Positions 8,257 to 17,780 are shown, numbered from the stretch's first letter. The stretch is 64,000 nt of DNA from Peribacillus simplex (GCF_001578185.1 NZ_CP011008.1:4554001-4618000); one strand, 5' to 3'. Numbers and translations are program-made. The notes: generated from the letters alone by a model not told the origin.

Positions 8257-8442
8257 CTACTTGTTCGTACTTTCTTTATATCTTTTGAATGCAAAAACTG
8301 TGGCCGAAAGCAAGAAAGTAAATCCTAGAAGCGACCCGTAAATTGTAGAGTATTCCCAAAGTAAATATAAAACGTTTCCTAAAGTAAAGCTGAATATTGA
8401 AAGCATTAAGAATACAAATGTCAAGTTATTCTTAAAAAACAA
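8257..8442 (-). CDS. Small membrane protein, 61 aa
   Basis: Two hydrophobic segments (about residues 8-28 and 32-52) and a short basic tail (FKRYKESTNK). AAGAGGTGAGA precedes the start. No family recognised. A single-gene unit between repeats. Confidence 0.65.
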   Translation of the reverse strand: MFFKNNLTFVFLMLSIFSFTLGNVLYLLWEYSTIYGSLLGFTFLLSATVFAFKRYKESTNK

Positions 8443-8499
8443 AGTTTCTCACCTCTTATCCATTTTTTATAACGAATTAAACGAGAGAAAGCCTAAATT

Positions 8500-8560
8500 T
8501 GCATAAAGAAAGAGCTACCTTAAAGACAGCTCTGATCTCAGCTAACGCACCCGTTAGAAC
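8500..8560 (-). repeat. Three-hairpin repeat copy
   Basis: B AGAGCTACCTTAAAGACAGCTC and A CTAACGCACCCGTTAG are perfect; the C module is degenerate. Confidence 0.85.
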
Positions 8561-8569
8561 GTTAAAGCA

Positions 8570-8734
8570 TTATTTGTCATTTTTTAATATTCGAACCTCT
8601 TCTTCTAGTTTATCTATTTTTTGTTGAAGTTCTTTCTTCGGTTGCACTAGCTTTCTTAGTAAAAACAAAACTAATATGACTAAAAGAGAAGATAGAATTA
8701 ATCCTGGAATGCCTATATTACTCAACAAATACAC
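8570..8734 (-). CDS. Membrane helix plus coiled-coil micro-protein, 54 aa
   Basis: The start is GTG at 8734. Residues 7-28 form one membrane helix (IGIPGLILSSLLVILVLFLL), then a charged heptad segment LQQKIDKLEEEVRILKN. It is a clear paralogue of the gene at 17185-17352 (shared LQQKIDKLEEEVxILKN), and a truncated third copy lies at 24919-25007. Function unknown; helix plus coiled coil suggests a membrane-tethered oligomer. Confidence 0.65.
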   Translation of the reverse strand: MYLLSNIGIPGLILSSLLVILVLFLLRKLVQPKKELQQKIDKLEEEVRILKNDK

Positions 8735-8816
8735 ACCGCCCAATTATCATTAACCAAATTTTATCTTTTTTTATAAAAATAGTCAATAATCACAATTCTA
8801 CTACGCTGCGCTTAAT

Positions 8817-8897
8817 GATCGAACTGCACCTTTAGCTACAATAAGAAAAAGAGCTGCCAAAGCAACTCCTTATGGAAGTAATGTTCCTGTTAGTTTA
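8817..8897 (-). repeat. Three-hairpin repeat copy
   Basis: C variant GAACTGCACCTTTAGCTAC, B GAGCTGCCAAAGCAACTCC, A variant TTCCTGTTAGTTTAG. Confidence 0.8.
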
Positions 8898-8917
8898 GCA
8901 AGATATATAATCTGCAA

Positions 8918-9496
8918 CTAACAATCTTTCATCCTACCTTGTCCTTGAAAAATTGGCCTTTCTATTAGTAATGATATGGGTTTTACCTTGAACAAAAGGT
9001 AATGTGTAAATAATGCTATTATCACTCCATTTAAAATTCCCGCAACTACATCTAAAGGATAGTGAACCCCTACCCATATTCTTGAGAAAGCTACTACTAT
9101 CGCTAGAATAAACCATGTATATTTAAAATGATGGGATGATAGCCAAAGAGTAACAGCAATTGCTATTGCAGAAGTAGCATGGTCACTTGGAAAAGAGGAA
9201 TTAGCAGAATGCTCAACGAGTTGAATAATTTCATGCGATATAAACGGTCGCTCTCTATAAATGAATAACTCAATAGTTCTGTTTATTGAATATGCCAAAG
9301 TAAATGAAAACATAGCCTGAAAAGCTATCACACGGAAATTACTTTTATTTAGTAGCCATAACATCAAAATTAATAAAACAAAAGCATATTGAACATATTC
9401 CGCAAAGAAAATCATTATGTTATCTAATAATGGATATTGTTGGACCTTACTATTGATGAATTTAAACCATTCATAATCTGCTTCCATAAAACTCAT
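8918..9496 (-). CDS. PAP2-family phosphatase, BcrC-like undecaprenyl-diphosphatase
   Basis: A 192-aa membrane protein with the three PAP2 motifs: YRERPF (residues 80-85), SFPSDHATSA (101-110, His106) and RIWVGVHYPLDVVAG (139-153, His145, Asp149). About five membrane helices surround them. In Bacillus, enzymes of this type remove a phosphate from undecaprenyl diphosphate to recycle the cell-wall lipid carrier and can give bacitracin tolerance. The close match of YRERPF and SFPSDHATSA to BcrC/YwoA is the reason for this substrate guess. It is an array unit of its own, so probably an extra copy beside a housekeeping enzyme. Confidence 0.85.
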   Translation of the reverse strand: MSFMEADYEWFKFINSKVQQYPLLDNIMIFFAEYVQYAFVLLILMLWLLNKSNFRVIAFQAMFSFTLAYSINRTIELFIYRERPFISHEIIQLVEHSANSSFPSDHATSAIAIAVTLWLSSHHFKYTWFILAIVVAFSRIWVGVHYPLDVVAGILNGVIIALFTHYLLFKVKPISLLIERPIFQGQGRMKDC

Positions 9497-9592
9497 TTCA
9501 TAATCTCCTTTAATGTACCTGCTTAGTTAGCTGTTCTCCTATTCTCTCTAATTTAATTTTAACAATTATTTCCTATTGTTTCAATTTCTTAT

Positions 9593-9675
9593 AGAGCTAA
9601 CCTGCCCCTTTGGTGCAATAAAAAAAAGGCTGCCGCAGCAACCTTTCTTAACGAAGTAAAGCATCCGTTAGTTGA
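9593..9675 (-). repeat. Three-hairpin repeat copy overlapping a stop codon
   Basis: C GAGCTAACCTGCCCC, B GGCTGCCGCAGCAACC, A GCATCCGTTAGTTG. The next gene's TAA stop (complement of 9668-9670) lies inside the A module. Confidence 0.85.
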
Positions 9676-9916
9676 TTAAATTAACCAAAACAGCTACGAA
9701 AATCATTACTGTAATCAAAGTCGACCAGCCTACTTTTTTTGTTACCGATTTCTGGAGGAATTTGATTTTAGATAAAGTAAAATTAATGCACAAAACTACA
9801 ACTATAATATACAAAAATTTAAGCCAATAGGAGATGCCCATTTTATCAAGATACGGCTCAAGAAAGAGTAATGCAATGAATATTGTAAAACCGTATGCAA
9901 CATTTTCCCACTTCAA
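9668..9916 (-). CDS. Small membrane protein, 82 aa
   Basis: The TTG start has AAGGTGGG upstream. Three hydrophobic segments (about residues 7-22, 30-48 and 64-80) with a short loop KIKFLQKSVTKKVG. No recognised family. Its last codons run into the repeat (stop TAA within AACTAACGG), a gene-to-repeat junction like that of cassette genes. Confidence 0.6.
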   Translation of the reverse strand: MKWENVAYGFTIFIALLFLEPYLDKMGISYWLKFLYIIVVVLCINFTLSKIKFLQKSVTKKVGWSTLITVMIFVAVLVNLIN

Positions 9917-10017
9917 TTTTTTTACCCACCTTATGATTTAAAACTTCATTTCCATCTCTATTAATTGGATCACTTAATCAGCTATATAGGATTTTTTTAT
10001 CCTACTCTCTTCAAGTC

Positions 10018-10131
10018 ATTGTTCAACTCCCCTTAAGCAACATAAGAGCTGCCAAAATGAACTGCCCCCAATTGTTAGACAACATCTAATAATTGGGGTG
10101 CAGTTCAAAGCAACTCCCTTATTTAAGTGGG
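10018..10131 (-). repeat. Three-hairpin repeat copy interrupted by an IS3-type mini-element
   Basis: C (GTTCAACTCCCCTTAAGCAAC) and split B (GAGCTGCCAAA | AAGCAACTCC). A 50-bp inverted-repeat element sits at the loop. Confidence 0.75.
10058..10107. mobile_element. 50-bp inverted-repeat mini-element with IS3-type ends
   Basis: The left end TGAACTGCCCCCAATTGTTA and the right end, read inward on the other strand, TGAACTGCACCCCAATTATT match apart from one insertion and one change, and meet after a few bases. These resemble IS3/IS150-group terminal repeats. The six A bases flanking it where uninterrupted copies have three fit a 3-bp target duplication. It has no coding capacity. Confidence 0.6.
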
Positions 10132-10168
10132 TTGATGTGGGATACACCAATCGAATCCCTTGCTTGAA

Positions 10169-11335
<1,167 letters not shown>

Positions 11336-11836
11336 TCAAGAATACCAATAAAAAGCATAATCAGTCATAACTGAAGAATCACCCAACTGATGTAACATAG
11401 CTGAAATATTCCCTCTATGATAGGTTCCATGATTCACAACATGTAAGACCATTTCAGATATACTTGTTTCTCTTAATCCTGCCCATGGATTATCCAACAT
11501 TATTCTCTGTTCCATATCTTCCTGTCTGTTCAAAAAGGATTTAAACCGAGATGTTAAAGTGTGAAATTCCGTTTCTAAGTCTTCAATTGGCAGTTTCTCA
11601 ATCTTTTCTTGAATTTGAAATGAAGATTGCATTGCTTCATTCATACTCTGACCCTCGAGGGTATTAAGCCATCCATATTCCACCAAATAGAGATGAGATA
11701 AAACCTTTGAAATAGAAGAAAAGACACTTTTCATTTCCTTTTGATATTTCTCAGGAGAAAGTGTCTTAAGATGATCAATAATCCGTTGATTTGCCCATAC
11801 ATGATAGTTATATAGATTTTCTACATGATTTGCCAT
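11336..11836 (-). CDS. DinB-family protein, 166 aa
   Basis: Four-helix DinB/YfiT-like fold: N-terminal LYNYHVWANQRIIDHL, the first metal histidine in SHLYLVEYGW (about residue 48), and the closing HVVNHGTYHRG pair that completes the three-histidine site. Members bind nickel or zinc; several are thiol-dependent transferases, many have no assigned reaction. One of three DinB-fold proteins in the window (also 24228-24719 and 31282-31833). GGAGGCGA precedes the ATG. Confidence 0.85.
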   Translation of the reverse strand: MANHVENLYNYHVWANQRIIDHLKTLSPEKYQKEMKSVFSSISKVLSHLYLVEYGWLNTLEGQSMNEAMQSSFQIQEKIEKLPIEDLETEFHTLTSRFKSFLNRQEDMEQRIMLDNPWAGLRETSISEMVLHVVNHGTYHRGNISAMLHQLGDSSVMTDYAFYWYS

Positions 11837-11911
11837 ACAATCGCCTCCTTATCATCACGTTTTTTTATATTCTTTATCAGAATGAATTATTCCTTTAAAT
11901 ATTATTACTTG

Positions 11912-12133
11912 TTAAAACAAACTATGTATTAGTGATTGACTTTTTTTCTTATCAAAATCTCTAAATAACCAACTAAAAAGGGAATGAAATGCTACGAAAC
12001 AGAATGCGTATGCTAAATTCCCTAACCAATTTATCGTTTGCCCCCTGAAGTATTGCAGACCAGAGCTTGCAATATACATGAGTATGAAACCCACTATATA
12101 ACTAATGAAGAATCTTTTCTTTGTCATTGCCAT
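11912..12133 (-). CDS. Small membrane protein, 73 aa
   Basis: Two membrane segments (about residues 8-27 and 36-56) and a basic C-terminal tail. No family recognised. AGGAGCGG lies before the start. Confidence 0.6.
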   Translation of the reverse strand: MAMTKKRFFISYIVGFILMYIASSGLQYFRGQTINWLGNLAYAFCFVAFHSLFSWLFRDFDKKKSQSLIHSLF

Positions 12134-12165
12134 AAATACAAACCGCTCCTATTCTTTGGCAGGCA

Positions 12166-12250
12166 AACCAACTTTCCTGCCCCGACAGTTGCATAAAGAA
12201 AAGGTTACCTTAAAGATCGCTCAATATTCAACGAATGCACCCGTTAGTTT
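12166..12250 (-). repeat. Three-hairpin repeat copy
   Basis: C CCTGCCCCGACAGTTGCATAA, B AAAGGTTACCTTAAAGATCGCTC (imperfect), A GCACCCGTTAGTTTA. Confidence 0.8.
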
Positions 12251-12308
12251 ATGAAGGAATATTTGTCTAAACCTGCCCTTAGTGAAAATCACTTTTATTC
12301 CTCCTATA

Positions 12309-12362
12309 AAAATAAACGAAGTGCCAATTTCTTTTTAATAGAAATCGGCACTTCGTTTATTC
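12309..12362 (-). terminator. Bidirectional terminator downstream of the zinc-ribbon gene
   Basis: Long hairpin AAACGAAGTGCC/GGCACTTCGTTT with further pairing inside and A/T-rich flanks. Confidence 0.8.
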
Positions 12363-12370
12363 GCTATACG

Positions 12371-12580
12371 TTATCGTGTCGCTTTAGGCGGTTGGCACAC
12401 GTCACATTTACGTTGTTTATTATTTTTAAATTTCGTAAATGTTTTTTCAAAGTTGCTACCACATGTACATTTAAATAGTAACTTTTGAGAAAAACCGTGA
12501 TATTCCGTCGATAGCAACTTACTTTCCGAATTTTTCTCAACAAATTCTTTAATTTTACCAATCGTCCATTGTTTATTCAT
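12371..12580 (-). CDS. Small Cys-rich (zinc ribbon/treble-clef-like) protein, 69 aa
   Basis: Start chosen at the ATG at 12580 because GGAGGTGTAAGAG stands right before it; the longer frame to 12637 has no such signal. The sequence has KCTCGSNF and KCDVCQPP, giving a CxC...CxxC zinc-binding pair, after an N-terminal WTIGKIKEFVEK helix. Similar zinc modules occur in phage and homing-endonuclease proteins, but no nuclease residues are seen. Function unknown. Confidence 0.6.
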   Translation of the reverse strand: MNKQWTIGKIKEFVEKNSESKLLSTEYHGFSQKLLFKCTCGSNFEKTFTKFKNNKQRKCDVCQPPKATR

Positions 12581-12715
12581 TCTCTTACACCTCCATATTT
12601 TATCGCTTTGCGGAGGCTTTTCTTGGCATCCGTTCAATTATAAGTAAAAGTAGTAATTATCCTAAGTTAACCATTATAACATGCAGGCACTCAATTAAAC
12701 AGATGGAAGGTATCT

Positions 12716-12794
12716 TAATAAACTAAACTTCCCCTTTGGTTCCATAAAGTAAAAGCTGCCTTAAAGAGATCTTAAGCTAACATACCTTAGTTGT
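12716..12794 (-). repeat. Three-hairpin repeat copy
   Basis: C AACTAAACTTCCCCTTTGGTT, B AAGCTGCCTTAAAGAGATCTT, A GCTAACATACCTTAG. Confidence 0.75.
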
Positions 12795-12822
12795 AGAAGG
12801 TTTTGATGGACTTTACATGCCC

Positions 12823-13029
12823 CTACATAGGGGCTTTTTCAGGAGTACAGGTCAGGTATTTTCGGGATACAGCATTAAAATATCCTACATCAATAATTGC
12901 TTTTTCTCCTTTATCAGGGCATTGAATATGCGTCAGCTGAAGTGATTCATTGATGATGACCAAGTCTATTGCGTCCAATTCTTTTTTGCAGCACGAACAC
13001 CTTACAGGCAGTAAGTTTTCTTTCTCCAT
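12823..13029 (-). CDS. Small Cys-rich protein, 68 aa
   Basis: N-terminal CSCCKKEL and a later HIQCP suggest a compact metal-binding knuckle (Cys-x-Cys-Cys ... His-x2-Cys). AGGGGGCTTC lies before the ATG. I do not recognise the family. A single unit between repeat copies. Confidence 0.6.
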   Translation of the reverse strand: MEKENLLPVRCSCCKKELDAIDLVIINESLQLTHIQCPDKGEKAIIDVGYFNAVSRKYLTCTPEKAPM

Positions 13030-13469
13030 TAAAGAAGCCCCCTTTTGATAAATAGGTATTCTTTATTTCTAGTTGCTAATCCTACCTGTTCACATAACCG
13101 TCAAAAATTCCTTTTTCCATTACATGTTCAGTTGTTGTCTATATAGATTGTTCAACCAGCCTTCCCTGATAGCTCCTTAAAGTAAAAGCTGCCTTAAAGA
13201 CAGCTCTGATCTTCAGTAAACGCACCTTGAATCAGAATATTACTTCTCGTTAGCAACCTCCATACAATTCGAGAAACTAATTTGAATTATCATTCCAATT
13301 TTCACCACAAATTCTTTTTAATTGTATATCAGCTGGGAATTTTCTGTACTTATTTCATTTTAACTTCCATACTTTATGTATGTAGTATATTCTTATCAAT
13401 TACTTTAACATCAGAACTCTGCTAATGAATAAGCAAGTTAATAATTGTACTTGAAAATGGAGTGATACG
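13030..13469. other. Gene-free stretch between convergent-array genes and the FAD enzyme
   Basis: Contains one repeat copy (13148-13228). The rest is AT-rich and must hold the promoter of the plus-strand flavoenzyme gene, but no hexamer pair stands out. Confidence 0.4.
13148..13228 (-). repeat. Three-hairpin repeat copy
   Basis: C TTGTTCAACCAGCCTTCCCTG, B AAGCTGCCTTAAAGACAGCT, A AAACGCACCTTG. Confidence 0.8.
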
Positions 13470-14705
13470 ATGAATAAGACGTATGATGTCATCATTACCG
13501 GTGCTAGATGTGCCGGCTCTGCCTTGGCAATTTACCTTGCTAAGGCAGGTTTCCATGTGTTGTTGGTGGACCGATCTACTTTTCCAAGGGACACATTATC
13601 AACCCATACATTTTTCAATAATACTGTCGCTCTTCTTCGAGAAATAGGGGCCCTGGACAAGTTATTGGAAACAAAAGCACCACCGGTACGGGATATTAAA
13701 TTTCAATTTGAGGATACCGTGATAGAGGGTCTCATCCCTGAGGTTTCTGGAGAGGACAGTTGTTATTGCATTAGAAGAACTTATCTCGATCATATCCTAC
13801 TGGAACAAGCCAAATCTCAAATGAATGTAACCGTTTTAGAAGGGTTCCGTGTGACGGATGTCATCCGTGATGACGAAACAGTAATAGGCGTGAAAGGTTT
13901 AGACGGCAACAACGAGAAACAAGAATTTTCAGCTCGCCTTGTAGTCGGGGCTGACGGCCGATCCTCTATTATTCGCAAGCTGGTAAACAGTGAACTCAAA
14001 ATAAGCATTCCGGCAACAGTCGGCATTTATTTCGGGTATTTCTCTGGATTTCGCCACGATAATGTCCCTAAATTTGAAGTATACAAAAGAAAAGAAAACA
14101 CAGCCATTCTCTTTCCGACGAATGATGACTTATATGTTATTACCGGCATTTTCCCATTAGAAAATAAGGAATTGATAGAACGGTTGAAATTAAATCCGGA
14201 AAGCTGTCTACGGAATCTCTTAACAGATAACTTTCCGAGTACAACAATTGGGGCGCGCTTGAAAAATGCCGAACTAGTAGAACCGGTCAAAGGCATCCTC
14301 GGATATGACAATTACTGGTATAAAGGAATGGGAAAAGGATGGGCGTTGGTTGGAGATGCAGTTTGTTTTAAAGATCCTGGCATGGCGCAGGGTATCCATG
14401 ATGCTATATGTGGAGCACGTATATTATCCACTATTCTATCAAAATATAAGGGACAATCCGATCAATCAAATCAAATGTCTGAAGAATATCAAAAGGCAAT
14501 AGAAGATGAGTTTATGGTTCGGTTTCACATGGGATGCCAAATTTCGAAGAATGAACAAATATCTGAACAACAGGATGCTGTCAACAAACTAATCAGTTCC
14601 CATCCAGAGGCAATAGAGAAGTTTTTAGGGATTTACAATTACGCAAACGAGCCCGCTGTTTTAGAAAAAGAACTCGCACGAATTATGCAGTCGATCCAGC
14701 AATGA
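13470..14705 (+). CDS. FAD-dependent oxidoreductase, geranylgeranyl-reductase/monooxygenase type
   Basis: A 411-aa protein with the GR2 flavoprotein fold. The N-terminal dinucleotide site reads VIITGARCAGSALAIYLAKAG with Asp after LLVD (the GxRCAGS variant of GxGxxG); a middle segment VVGADGRSS binds FAD; the late GDAVCFKDPGMAQGIHDAI is the GD motif contacting the flavin. Similar enzymes hydroxylate or reduce aromatic or isoprenoid substrates; the actual substrate is unknown. It is one of the few plus-strand genes in the repeat region and has its own terminator, so it is an independent unit. Confidence 0.85.
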   Translation: MNKTYDVIITGARCAGSALAIYLAKAGFHVLLVDRSTFPRDTLSTHTFFNNTVALLREIGALDKLLETKAPPVRDIKFQFEDTVIEGLIPEVSGEDSCYCIRRTYLDHILLEQAKSQMNVTVLEGFRVTDVIRDDETVIGVKGLDGNNEKQEFSARLVVGADGRSSIIRKLVNSELKISIPATVGIYFGYFSGFRHDNVPKFEVYKRKENTAILFPTNDDLYVITGIFPLENKELIERLKLNPESCLRNLLTDNFPSTTIGARLKNAELVEPVKGILGYDNYWYKGMGKGWALVGDAVCFKDPGMAQGIHDAICGARILSTILSKYKGQSDQSNQMSEEYQKAIEDEFMVRFHMGCQISKNEQISEQQDAVNKLISSHPEAIEKFLGIYNYANEPAVLEKELARIMQSIQQ

Positions 14706-14811
14706 TTTTTAGAAATTACGGGATTCAAGAGGATCGTTTGATCAATCTTTACTTTAAAGCTACAGTTGATTCTTTTTTCAGCAGATGCTTTAGGACAATT
14801 AAAGAAATAAA

Positions 14812-14850
14812 AAAAGGGCATTTCCTAACGTCAGGAAATGCTTTTTTTTG
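14812..14850 (+). terminator. Terminator of the FAD enzyme gene
   Basis: GCATTTCCT/AGGAAATGC stem followed by T8. Confidence 0.9.
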
Positions 14851-14996
14851 CTGAGATTTTGCTTTGTTTACAAAATACCGAAGTTTTGGGCGGTACCCAT
14901 CTATACGTCTTTTTCGAGGACAAAAAACGACAAAACAAATAAAAAGTAATAAAAATAATATACGTCTAAAAAAGCACTTAAATTAAGTGTAAATTA

Positions 14997-15668
14997 TCAA
15001 TAGGCAAATCCGCATGAGCAACGGTTTTTCCCAAATAACAGATGATAAGATGCGGGGAATTCCTGATTGACTCGTTGAACTTCATATGCAAACTCCTTAT
15101 CATCCTTTGGTACGGGCGAAAGTGCATCCGCTTTTTCTTGAGAATCAATATTAGCACCAGGTGGTACGAACCTGCCAGGTGGAATTCGAACGCCATTTGT
15201 TACTACTGCATTATAAGCAATAAATGAGCCTCTCCCTACAATTGCGGTATAAACAATCGAATTAAAACCAACAAATACTTCGTCTGCTATATAACAAGGA
15301 CCATGTATAAGGGCACCATGAGCAATGGTCACTTCATTTCCAATGAAGATAGAATACCTCTTTTTTCCAGATGTGATCCTTTTATTTAATAAACCATGTA
15401 AAATCACCCCGTCCTGGATATTTGTATTGGAACCTATATAAAAAGGGGTTCCTTCATCCGCACGTATGCTTACATTAGGAGCTACAAAAACATTGTTTCT
15501 AATTGTAACATCCCCTATGACACTGGAAAACTGACTTACAAAAGCTGTTTAATCAATTTCAGGAAAACGTTGAACAGGATTAAATGAAGTAACAGGGTTG
15601 GGGCTTATGAATGGTTCAAAACAGTGAGAATGGTTATTAGAGGCGTTTGATCCTTCTTTTTCTCCCAA
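14997..15668 (-). pseudogene. Gamma-class carbonic anhydrase gene with an in-frame stop
   Basis: One frame runs from a TTG at 15668 (GGAGGTGATAAC before it) to 14997 and is broken only by TAA at 15549-15551, codon 40. After the stop the left-handed beta-helix repeats continue (VIGDVTIRNNVFVAPNVSIR, TNIQDGVILHG, GNEVTIAHGALIHGPCYI) and include the zinc histidines of gamma carbonic anhydrases (HG ... IAHGALIHG). The C-terminus RCSCGFAY is also typical of Bacillus members. An internal ATG could restart translation and yield a 136-residue product missing the first helix turns. A TAA from AAA or CAA by one change is the simplest explanation; a sequencing error cannot be excluded. Confidence 0.8.
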
Positions 15669-15744
15669 GTTATCACCTCCTTCACAATTTAATGGCGTTT
15701 AATTAGTTTATGCAGGAAGATTGGGTGAGGAATGGGCTAATAAT

Positions 15745-15826
15745 ATCAGCTTACTATCCCTTTAATTGCATAAAGAAAAAGCTTCCTTAAAAACAGCTCT
15801 GATTTTCAGCTAACGCACACGTTTGT
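15745..15826 (-). repeat. Three-hairpin repeat copy
   Basis: B AAGCTTCCTTAAAAACAGCTC, A GCTAACGCACACGTTTG, C worn (ATCCCTTTAATTGCATAA). Confidence 0.75.
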
Positions 15827-15888
15827 AAAAGACAAAAAGGCATTAGCCATTATTCAATAAAGAATTCTTTAGCAAAAACATCAATGCT

Positions 15889-16269
15889 TTAGTCTTTCTT
15901 TTTCCAAGACATTAAATCAAAAAAAGCCAATCCAAATGATACACCCAAAGGAATACCTAAATCCCAAACCTCCATTTCCGAACGTTTAAAAAAATAAGAA
16001 AGAAGGTAGTTCAAAGCACTTAAAGAAATAAACCAAGTAATAAACGTAAAAAGCCTTTTTCTTATTTGAATCCAATTTAACTTTCTTGTATTGGCAATAA
16101 CTAAAAAGATGGAGAACACACCATATAGAAGAAGATAAATTAAATATCCTATGATAAATTTAAAAGAAAACGAAGTATCAATATCCTTATATAATATAAA
16201 TATCGTAAGTATGGTTCCTGCCAAAAGTACAATAGACGAAATTATGTTTAATGAAATATATTTCTTCAT
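15889..16269 (-). CDS. Integral membrane protein, 126 aa
   Basis: Four hydrophobic segments (about residues 8-27, 35-58, 75-92 and 102-120), basic loop RKLNWIQIRKRL. No recognised domain. AGGGGGTAAAAG before the ATG supports the start. Single-gene array unit. Confidence 0.7.
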   Translation of the reverse strand: MKKYISLNIISSIVLLAGTILTIFILYKDIDTSFSFKFIIGYLIYLLLYGVFSIFLVIANTRKLNWIQIRKRLFTFITWFISLSALNYLLSYFFKRSEMEVWDLGIPLGVSFGLAFFDLMSWKKKD

Positions 16270-16350
16270 CTTTTACCCCCTTACCTTCAAAGTCTTGATT
16301 TCTTTTGATTATCTCAAAATATCAGAACTTATGTATTGGTAACTCATTCC

Positions 16351-16413
16351 TTGTTGAACTATCCAGCCCCAATAGTTGCATAAAAAAAGCCTGCCTTAAA
16401 GACAGCTCCAGAC
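16351..16413 (-). repeat. Three-hairpin repeat copy, tandem with the next
   Basis: C GTTGAACTATCCAGCCCCAA and B CTGCCTTAAAGACAGCTCC; A missing. Confidence 0.8.
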
Positions 16414-16435
16414 TGTAGACAAATTCGATTTTCAT

Positions 16436-16519
16436 CTAGTGGAACTGCCCCGATAATTCCATAACCAAAGAGCTACCTTAAAGACAGCTCTGCTCTCCAG
16501 CTAACGCACCTGTTAGTTC
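16436..16519 (-). repeat. Three-hairpin repeat copy
   Basis: Complete: C GGAACTGCCCCGATAATTCC, B AGAGCTACCTTAAAGACAGC, A GCTAACGCACCTGTTAGTT. Only 22 bases from the previous copy. Confidence 0.85.
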
Positions 16520-16528
16520 TATAAGCTC

Positions 16529-17083
16529 TTAAAGTCCACCATCTAAACCGTCAATTTTCACCCCTCTACTCCAATCACGATCGATTTTTAATTCATTATT
16601 TGAAGTGGATATGGTGAGTTCTCCTTCTTTCTCATAAATTTTAGATGAGTTCTCGTCATAAACTTTGAATGTCGTTGTATATAAGTAATCTATTGTGCCA
16701 TCGTCATTTTTGCTTTGTTCTTCAAGTTTCACATCTTGTACTTCAATACTTTTATTAATTTGTTTAGATACCAATTCTGGTATTTGAAATTTACGGTTAG
16801 CGATTTCAGCATTATATTGATCTTCGGTTAAATATACTTTAATCTTTTCTGCGATTTCAGCATAATTTGGGGGATTGGATGGATCTTTAATCGTATATAG
16901 TTCTGTACTATAGCTATTAAATAATTTTTCTGCCTCTTCTACTTTGACCAAATTTTCCTCTTTAACGGGTTTTCCTTCTTTTTCTTCACTGTTTTCTTTG
17001 ACCACATCTTTGTTACAAGCAACTACACCAATAAACAATACAGACAAAAACAATAAACTAAGAATTTTCTTTATGATAGCCAC
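16529..17083 (-). CDS. Secreted lipoprotein, 184 aa
   Basis: Signal peptide followed by a lipobox VVAC with the lipid-bearing cysteine at residue 23, then a charged linker (KENSEEKEGKPVKEEN) and a soluble domain with TIKDPSNPP, EVQDVKLEEQ and the ending DWSRGVKIDGLDGGL. The start is GTG at 17083. A frameshifted paralogue lies at 28987-29537. I do not recognise a function; exposed on the outer face of the membrane. Confidence 0.8.
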   Translation of the reverse strand: MAIIKKILSLLFLSVLFIGVVACNKDVVKENSEEKEGKPVKEENLVKVEEAEKLFNSYSTELYTIKDPSNPPNYAEIAEKIKVYLTEDQYNAEIANRKFQIPELVSKQINKSIEVQDVKLEEQSKNDDGTIDYLYTTTFKVYDENSSKIYEKEGELTISTSNNELKIDRDWSRGVKIDGLDGGL

Positions 17084-17141
17084 CTCATTCCCTTCAAATG
17101 AACCTACACTCTACATATTCTATACAAATTATGAATTACCC

Positions 17142-17173
17142 TTGTTGAACTAATCTGCCCCGTTAGTTCAATA
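17142..17173 (-). repeat. C module of the repeat
   Basis: GTTGAACTAATCTGCCCCGT followed by TAGTTCAATAA: inverted arms GAACTAA/TTAGTTC. No A or B next to it. Confidence 0.8.
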
Positions 17174-17184
17174 AAGCTAGTTTA

Positions 17185-17352
17185 TCATTTGTGATTTTTC
17201 AATATTTGAACCTCTTCTTCTAGTTTATCGATTTTTTGTTGAAGTTTTTTCATAGGTTCTAAAATCCTTCGACCTAATATAACGAAGAAGCCGGTAATAG
17301 CAATAACTACCCCAGCAGAAGCTATAAACAATATCAAGGCAATGTCAAACAT
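17185..17352 (-). CDS. Membrane helix plus coiled-coil micro-protein, 55 aa (paralogue)
   Basis: ATG start at 17352 with AGGAGTTG upstream. Helix at residues 4-26 (IALILFIASAGVVIAITGFF), then MKKLQQKIDKLEEEVQILKN. The second half matches the gene at 8570-8734 nearly residue for residue, while the membrane helix differs, so the coiled coil is the conserved part. Confidence 0.7.
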   Translation of the reverse strand: MFDIALILFIASAGVVIAITGFFVILGRRILEPMKKLQQKIDKLEEEVQILKNHK

Positions 17353-17424
17353 AAAAACAACTCCTAATTTATTCTTAGTATTTTCATATACGAAAATTGA
17401 ATAACAAAAGTTTTGTTTTTCTTC

Positions 17425-17487
17425 ACTATAAGAAAAAGAGCTACTGATCGGCTCCTGATAATGAAGTAAAGCACTGTTTGTTGAATT
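17425..17487 (-). repeat. Repeat copy with the intron target intact
   Basis: B GAGCTACTGATCGGCTC and the uninterrupted junction AATGAAGTAAAGCACTG. This shows what an empty group II intron site looks like. Confidence 0.75.
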
Positions 17488-17530
17488 AGACCTTTTGTAG
17501 AGTTAACACAAGCTGTGACATAAAAAACAG

Positions 17531-17686
17531 TTAAAAGGTTTTAAAAATTGTATTTAAAACAATGAATAGAAAAATGATAATAGCAACTACGATTGCTTCA
17601 AGTGTGAATTTTTTATTCTGTTTTTTTTGCTGTAATTTCTCCCTATACTCCATTTGAATCTTTTTCTTTTTATCATCTAATTTCAT
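17531..17686 (-). CDS. Small tail-anchored-like protein, 51 aa
   Basis: Starts ATG at 17686. The N-terminal half is a highly charged helix (KKKKIQMEYREKLQQKKQNK) and the C-terminal half one membrane helix (LEAIVVAIIIFLFIVLNTIF). No family recognised. The order charged-then-membrane is opposite to that of the helix/coiled-coil pair. Confidence 0.6.
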   Translation of the reverse strand: MKLDDKKKKIQMEYREKLQQKKQNKKFTLEAIVVAIIIFLFIVLNTIFKTF

Positions 17687-17747
17687 ATAGCAGTTAGACT
17701 CCTTAATGAAAATATTTAGGTTAATTCTACCATGTAGCCATATTCGT

Positions 17748-17780
17748 TCTTCAACTAACCTGCCCCTTTAGTTCATTAAG
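17748..17780 (-). repeat. C module of the repeat
   Basis: TTCAACTAACCTGCCCCTTT with TAGTTCATTAA: inverted arms. A worn A-like piece (GACGCTTACGCACC) lies near 17826. Confidence 0.75.

Noticed and set aside
13817..14311. Minus-strand open frames inside the FAD enzyme gene
   Set aside because: Shadow frames of the plus-strand gene without translation signals.
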